Shown here piece after piece: positions 7,045 to 9,064 of a stretch of DNA of 9,064 bases. Made by a program: the position numbers and the translations under genes. The stretch is from Comamonas sp. (GTDB lineage Bacteria; Pseudomonadota; Gammaproteobacteria; Burkholderiales; Burkholderiaceae_C): assembly GCA_018384835.1 (NCBI GenBank), contig JAHAYB010000233.1:1-9064 (forward strand). The letters run 5' to 3'. The notes below the pieces were generated by a model. That model was given only the letters and a program-made list of their open reading frames with translations. It was not told where the DNA came from and searched no databases. How positions within the stretch are numbered: the first letter of the stretch is position 1; every line of letters begins with the position of its first letter.

Positions 7045-7077
7045 GCTGAATATGCAGAAATGAAGATGGGACGGACT

Positions 7078-7102
7078 GCGCTAGTGCTGCTAGCGCTAGC
7101 AG
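7078..7102. repeat. CTAG-rich palindrome and alternative hairpin between paaD and paaE
   Basis: CTGCTAGCGCTAGCAG at 7087-7102 is a perfect 16-bp palindrome with no spacer. Overlapping it, GCGCTAG (7078-7084) and CTAGCGC (7090-7096) can pair as a 7-bp stem with a 5-nt loop. The two structures use the same bases, so they are mutually exclusive in RNA. The palindrome sits 8 nt past the paaD stop on the minus strand, upstream of the paaE ribosome binding site. There is no T-run directly after it, so it does not look like an intrinsic terminator. It could be an mRNA processing or stability element, or a site for a dimeric protein. Confidence 0.6.
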
Positions 7103-7109
7103 GGGCTTT

Positions 7110-7679
7110 TTAGTAAGGCTTGAAGTAATCAAACGGCTCCAGGCAGTCCAGGCACTTGTACATGGCTTTACAGGCGGTGGAACCAAACTGCGAAGACAGC
7201 GTGGTGTTGCGCGAATTGCAGCGCGGGCAGGGCACCACCTCGGGTTTGCGCTTGCGCACAAATTGCAGCACCTTGGTCTGACCTGCGCTGCCCCCTGTGG
7301 CGCTACCCACACCGCACATGCCAGTGGGTGGGGCAATGCCATAGGCGCGTAGTTTGTCCTTGGCCTCGGGCAGCATCCAGTCGGTAGTCCAGGCGGGGGC
7401 AAGCTGGGTGATGACGCGCGCGGCAATGCCGTTTTTTTCCAGCGTGGCGCGCACATCATCCTCAATCTGCCCCATGGCTGGACAGCCGCTGTAGGTGGGG
7501 GTGATGACGACCTCTAGGCCGCCCTCATCGCCCTCACGCACATCGCGCAAGATGCCCAGCTCGCGCAAGGTGACAACGGGGATTTCCGGGTCTGTCAGTG
7601 GCTCCAGAGCAGCCCAGACTTTGGCAATCTGCTGGCTCTGGGCGGTTGAAGCATCGGGGGGAGTAGTCATCGTTGTCAT
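7110..7679 (-). CDS. paaD: Phenylacetate-CoA oxygenase accessory protein PaaD
   Basis: PaaD is needed for active phenylacetyl-CoA epoxidase but is not part of the purified complex; a role in metal or Fe-S cluster maturation is generally inferred. The 189-residue protein has an N-terminal MIP18/DUF59-like domain (about 15-95) with LTDPEIPVVTLRELGILRDV and TPTYSGCPAM, including the conserved Cys66. A C-terminal metal-binding ribbon carries CPRC (151-154), FGSTAC (165-170) and CLDC (176-179), and the protein ends in EPFDYFKPY, a typical PaaD terminus. The first ATG (7677-7679) is preceded by AAGGA with 12-nt spacing; a second ATG three codons in is also possible. The gene starts 58 nt after the paaC stop. 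The intervening sequence has three AGCTTT copies on the minus strand and no terminator. Confidence 0.95.
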   Translation of the reverse strand: MTTMTTPPDASTAQSQQIAKVWAALEPLTDPEIPVVTLRELGILRDVREGDEGGLEVVITPTYSGCPAMGQIEDDVRATLEKNGIAARVITQLAPAWTTDWMLPEAKDKLRAYGIAPPTGMCGVGSATGGSAGQTKVLQFVRKRKPEVVPCPRCNSRNTTLSSQFGSTACKAMYKCLDCLEPFDYFKPY

Positions 7680-7737
7680 GCGCGGGCGGTGTCCTTGCGT
7701 GTAAAGCTCAAAAAGCTAAAGCTGATGGGGCTGCGGC

Positions 7738-8535
7738 TTACCAGGTAGCGCCGGGGTGGGCGCGTGCCAAGCCCTGCATCTCACCGAGCAGGTAGCTCAG
7801 GTGCTCAGAATGCACGGCCTGCTTGCCTTGGGTGATATAGCCTTTGGTGGGTGCGGGCAGCTTCAAGGTGGCTTCGGCCAGTACGTCGGCAACCAGGGCA
7901 TCCCAGTCGGCACGCATAGCGGGCACGTTGGCACCGCTGGCGTTGGCGGTCGATGCGTCTTCGTGGCTGCTGGCCGTCCAGAACTCTTCGGTAAAGGGCA
8001 GCAGGTGCTCCACGGCGGCTTGGGCGCGTTGGTGGGATTCTTCTGTGCCGTCACCAAATTTAATCACCCAGTCGCTGGCGTGGTGCAGGTGGTAGCGTGC
8101 CTCTTTGAGGGATTTGGCAGCAATGGCGGCCAAGTCCGTATCGCTAGAGGTTTGCAGCTTGTCCCAGACCAACACCATCAGGGCGCTATACAAGAAGTTG
8201 CGCACGATGGTGGTGGCATAGTCCATGTCGCTGGCGGCATAGCCAACCAGCGGGCCGTGGTTGGGCAGCTCCAGCAGGGTGTAGTTCAGGAACTCGGTGT
8301 CATCACGGAAGTAGGCCAAGCCGTCTTCCGTGGCATCGCCGCCCATGCGGGTGGCCACCAGTTGGTAGAGCAGGCGGGCTTGACCAATCAAGTCCAGGCT
8401 GACGTTGGCCAGCGCCAGGTCTTCTTCCAGAATGGGGCCGTGGCCGCACCACTCGGCCAGGCGCTGCCCCAGCACCACGGCGTTATCGGCCAGGTGCAGC
8501 AGGTAGTCGTTGGGTGCTTGGGTGCTTGCTGTCAT
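7738..8535 (-). CDS. paaC: Phenylacetyl-CoA 1,2-epoxidase, structural subunit PaaC
   Basis: PaaC is a ferritin-like helical protein that pairs with the catalytic PaaA to form the core of the epoxidase. In characterised enzymes it is non-catalytic and stabilises PaaA. The 265-residue product has the characteristic start NDYLLHLADNAVVLGQRLAEW, followed by GPILEEDLALANVSLDLIGQ and ARLLYQL. It continues with FLNYTLLELPNHGP, the helical KSLKEARYHLHHASDWVIKFGDGT segment and EHLSYLLGEMQGLARAHPGA at the C terminus. The length is slightly above the E. coli protein (about 250), through an Ala/Ser-rich stretch near 195-205. Its ATG shares one base with the paaB stop (TAATG on the minus strand) and lacks a strong Shine-Dalgarno, so it is probably translated by termination-reinitiation after paaB. 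Confidence 0.96.
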   Translation of the reverse strand: MTASTQAPNDYLLHLADNAVVLGQRLAEWCGHGPILEEDLALANVSLDLIGQARLLYQLVATRMGGDATEDGLAYFRDDTEFLNYTLLELPNHGPLVGYAASDMDYATTIVRNFLYSALMVLVWDKLQTSSDTDLAAIAAKSLKEARYHLHHASDWVIKFGDGTEESHQRAQAAVEHLLPFTEEFWTASSHEDASTANASGANVPAMRADWDALVADVLAEATLKLPAPTKGYITQGKQAVHSEHLSYLLGEMQGLARAHPGATW

Positions 8536-8831
8536 TACATGTGCCCCACTTCTTCAGGGATTTCGTAGAAGGTCGGGTGGCGGTAGATTTTGTCGGCAGC
8601 GGGGTCGAACAACTCGCCTTTTTGGTCGGGGTTGCTGGCGGTGATGCTCTTGGAGGGCAGCACCCAGATGCTCACGCCTTCCTGGCGGCGGGTGTACACA
8701 TCACGCGCCATGTGCAGCGCCTGGGCGGCATCAGCGGCGTGCAGGCTGCCGCAGTGCTTGTGCTCCAAGCCTTGCTTGCTGCGGACAAATACTTCCCAGA
8801 GGGGCCAATCTTTCAGTGCGGGTGTGCTCAT
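8535..8831 (-). CDS. paaB: Phenylacetyl-CoA 1,2-epoxidase, subunit PaaB
   Basis: PaaB is the small subunit that bridges PaaAC heterodimers in the epoxidase. The 98-residue protein matches the family's usual length of about 95. It carries the hallmarks WPLWEVFVRSKQGLEHKHCG and GSLHAADAAQALHMARDVYTRR, then EGVSIWVLPSKSI and a C-terminal ADKIYRHPTFYEIPEEVGHM. The frame is open upstream to 8897, but the family starts with the short MSTPALKDWPLWEVF. A clear AAGGAAG just before the ATG at 8829-8831 fixes the start. The ATG overlaps the paaA stop as ATGA, and the stop overlaps the paaC ATG as TAATG. Such tight packing suits fixed subunit stoichiometry. Confidence 0.97.
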   Translation of the reverse strand: MSTPALKDWPLWEVFVRSKQGLEHKHCGSLHAADAAQALHMARDVYTRRQEGVSIWVLPSKSITASNPDQKGELFDPAADKIYRHPTFYEIPEEVGHM

Positions 8832-9064
8832 GCTGCTTCCTTGGTTGCGCGGGTTTGTTGTTTGCGGGCGTGTGCCAGGGCGGCATCGCGCACCCATTGG
8901 CCGTTGTTGTGTGCCTGGCCGCGGGTGGCCAGGCGTTCTTTGTTCATCGGGCCATTGCCGTTGACGGTGTTCCAGAACTCGTCCCAGTCAATCTGGCCGT
9001 AGTCGTAGTGGCCGCGCTCGGCGTTCCACTTCAGGTCAGGGTCAGGCAGGGTCACGCCCAGCAC
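8828..9064 (-). CDS. paaA: Phenylacetyl-CoA 1,2-epoxidase, catalytic subunit PaaA (3' end only)
   Basis: This is the C-terminal part, about 78 residues of a protein usually around 330, of the di-iron oxygenase subunit that inserts one oxygen atom into phenylacetyl-CoA to give the ring 1,2-epoxide. The visible tail matches PaaA closely: LGVTLPDPDLKWN, ERGHYDYGQIDWDEFWNTVNGNGP, MNKERLATR and WVRDAALAHARKQ. The di-iron ligands lie in the part beyond the right edge and cannot be checked. The frame is open to the last base, so the GTG at the edge is almost certainly an internal Val codon, not the start. The stop overlaps the paaB ATG as ATGA. The cluster promoter and any PaaR-type operator would lie outside the window. 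Confidence 0.95.
   Translation of the reverse strand: MLGVTLPDPDLKWNAERGHYDYGQIDWDEFWNTVNGNGPMNKERLATRGQAHNNGQWVRDAALAHARKQQTRATKEAA
8836..8842 (-). promoter_or_regulatory. Ribosome binding site deciding the paaB start
   Basis: AAGGAAG on the minus strand lies 4 nt before the paaB ATG, within the last codons of paaA. It supports the start at 8831 over the longer open frame reaching 8897. Confidence 0.7.

Noticed and set aside
7680..7737. Three AGCTTT copies between paaC and paaD, considered as an operator
   Set aside because: Spacing is irregular and the gap is internal to the operon; short AT-rich hexamers in a spacer are not strong evidence.
7756..8568. 270-codon open frame antisense to paaC
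   Set aside because: It exactly shadows the well-supported paaC gene. Its product is low-complexity Gly/Val/Gln-rich, as expected from the reverse complement of a GC-rich gene, and matches no family I recognise.

Overview
The window looks like a chromosomal piece of a GC-rich betaproteobacterium, most likely Burkholderiales and Comamonadaceae-like. That placement rests on protein style and codon bias (long antisense open frames, GC-rich third positions) and on the paaABCDE layout; no 16S or other taxonomic marker is present.

Left edge (about 1-781, plus strand): the 3' part of a secreted-type guanyl-specific ribonuclease (T1/barnase superfamily) is followed 9 nt later by a barstar-family inhibitor. 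This is a nuclease/antidote pair. It converges with the ssb gene of the opposite strand across a 158-nt gap that carries a 12-bp hairpin.

Middle (940-5736, minus strand): read in the direction of transcription, the order is an aldehyde oxidase/xanthine dehydrogenase-type molybdopterin subunit (form II CoxL-like), mnmA (tRNA 2-thiouridylase), a universal stress protein and ssb. The gaps are 9, 95 and 34 nt. The four could share a transcript, although they have no obvious common pathway. The molybdoenzyme subunit has no FAD or [2Fe-2S] partner gene inside the window.

Right (5862-9064, minus strand): the aerobic phenylacetate degradation cluster paaA (3' end only), paaB, paaC, paaD, paaE encodes the phenylacetyl-CoA 1,2-epoxidase. 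paaA/paaB overlap as ATGA and paaB/paaC as TAATG; paaC/paaD and paaD/paaE have short gaps. A strong intrinsic terminator at 5862-5898 closes the cluster just after paaE and insulates it from the molybdoenzyme gene.

Most of this is recognisable, conserved biology. I found no convincing undescribed system. The points most worth checking are the orphan molybdenum hydroxylase subunit placed directly ahead of mnmA, the RNase/barstar pair with its unusual tails, the perfect CTAG-rich palindrome between paaD and paaE, and a small in-frame duplication that lengthens MnmA. There are no tRNA or rRNA genes, insertion sequences or CRISPR arrays. No gene-free stretch exceeds 300 bases.
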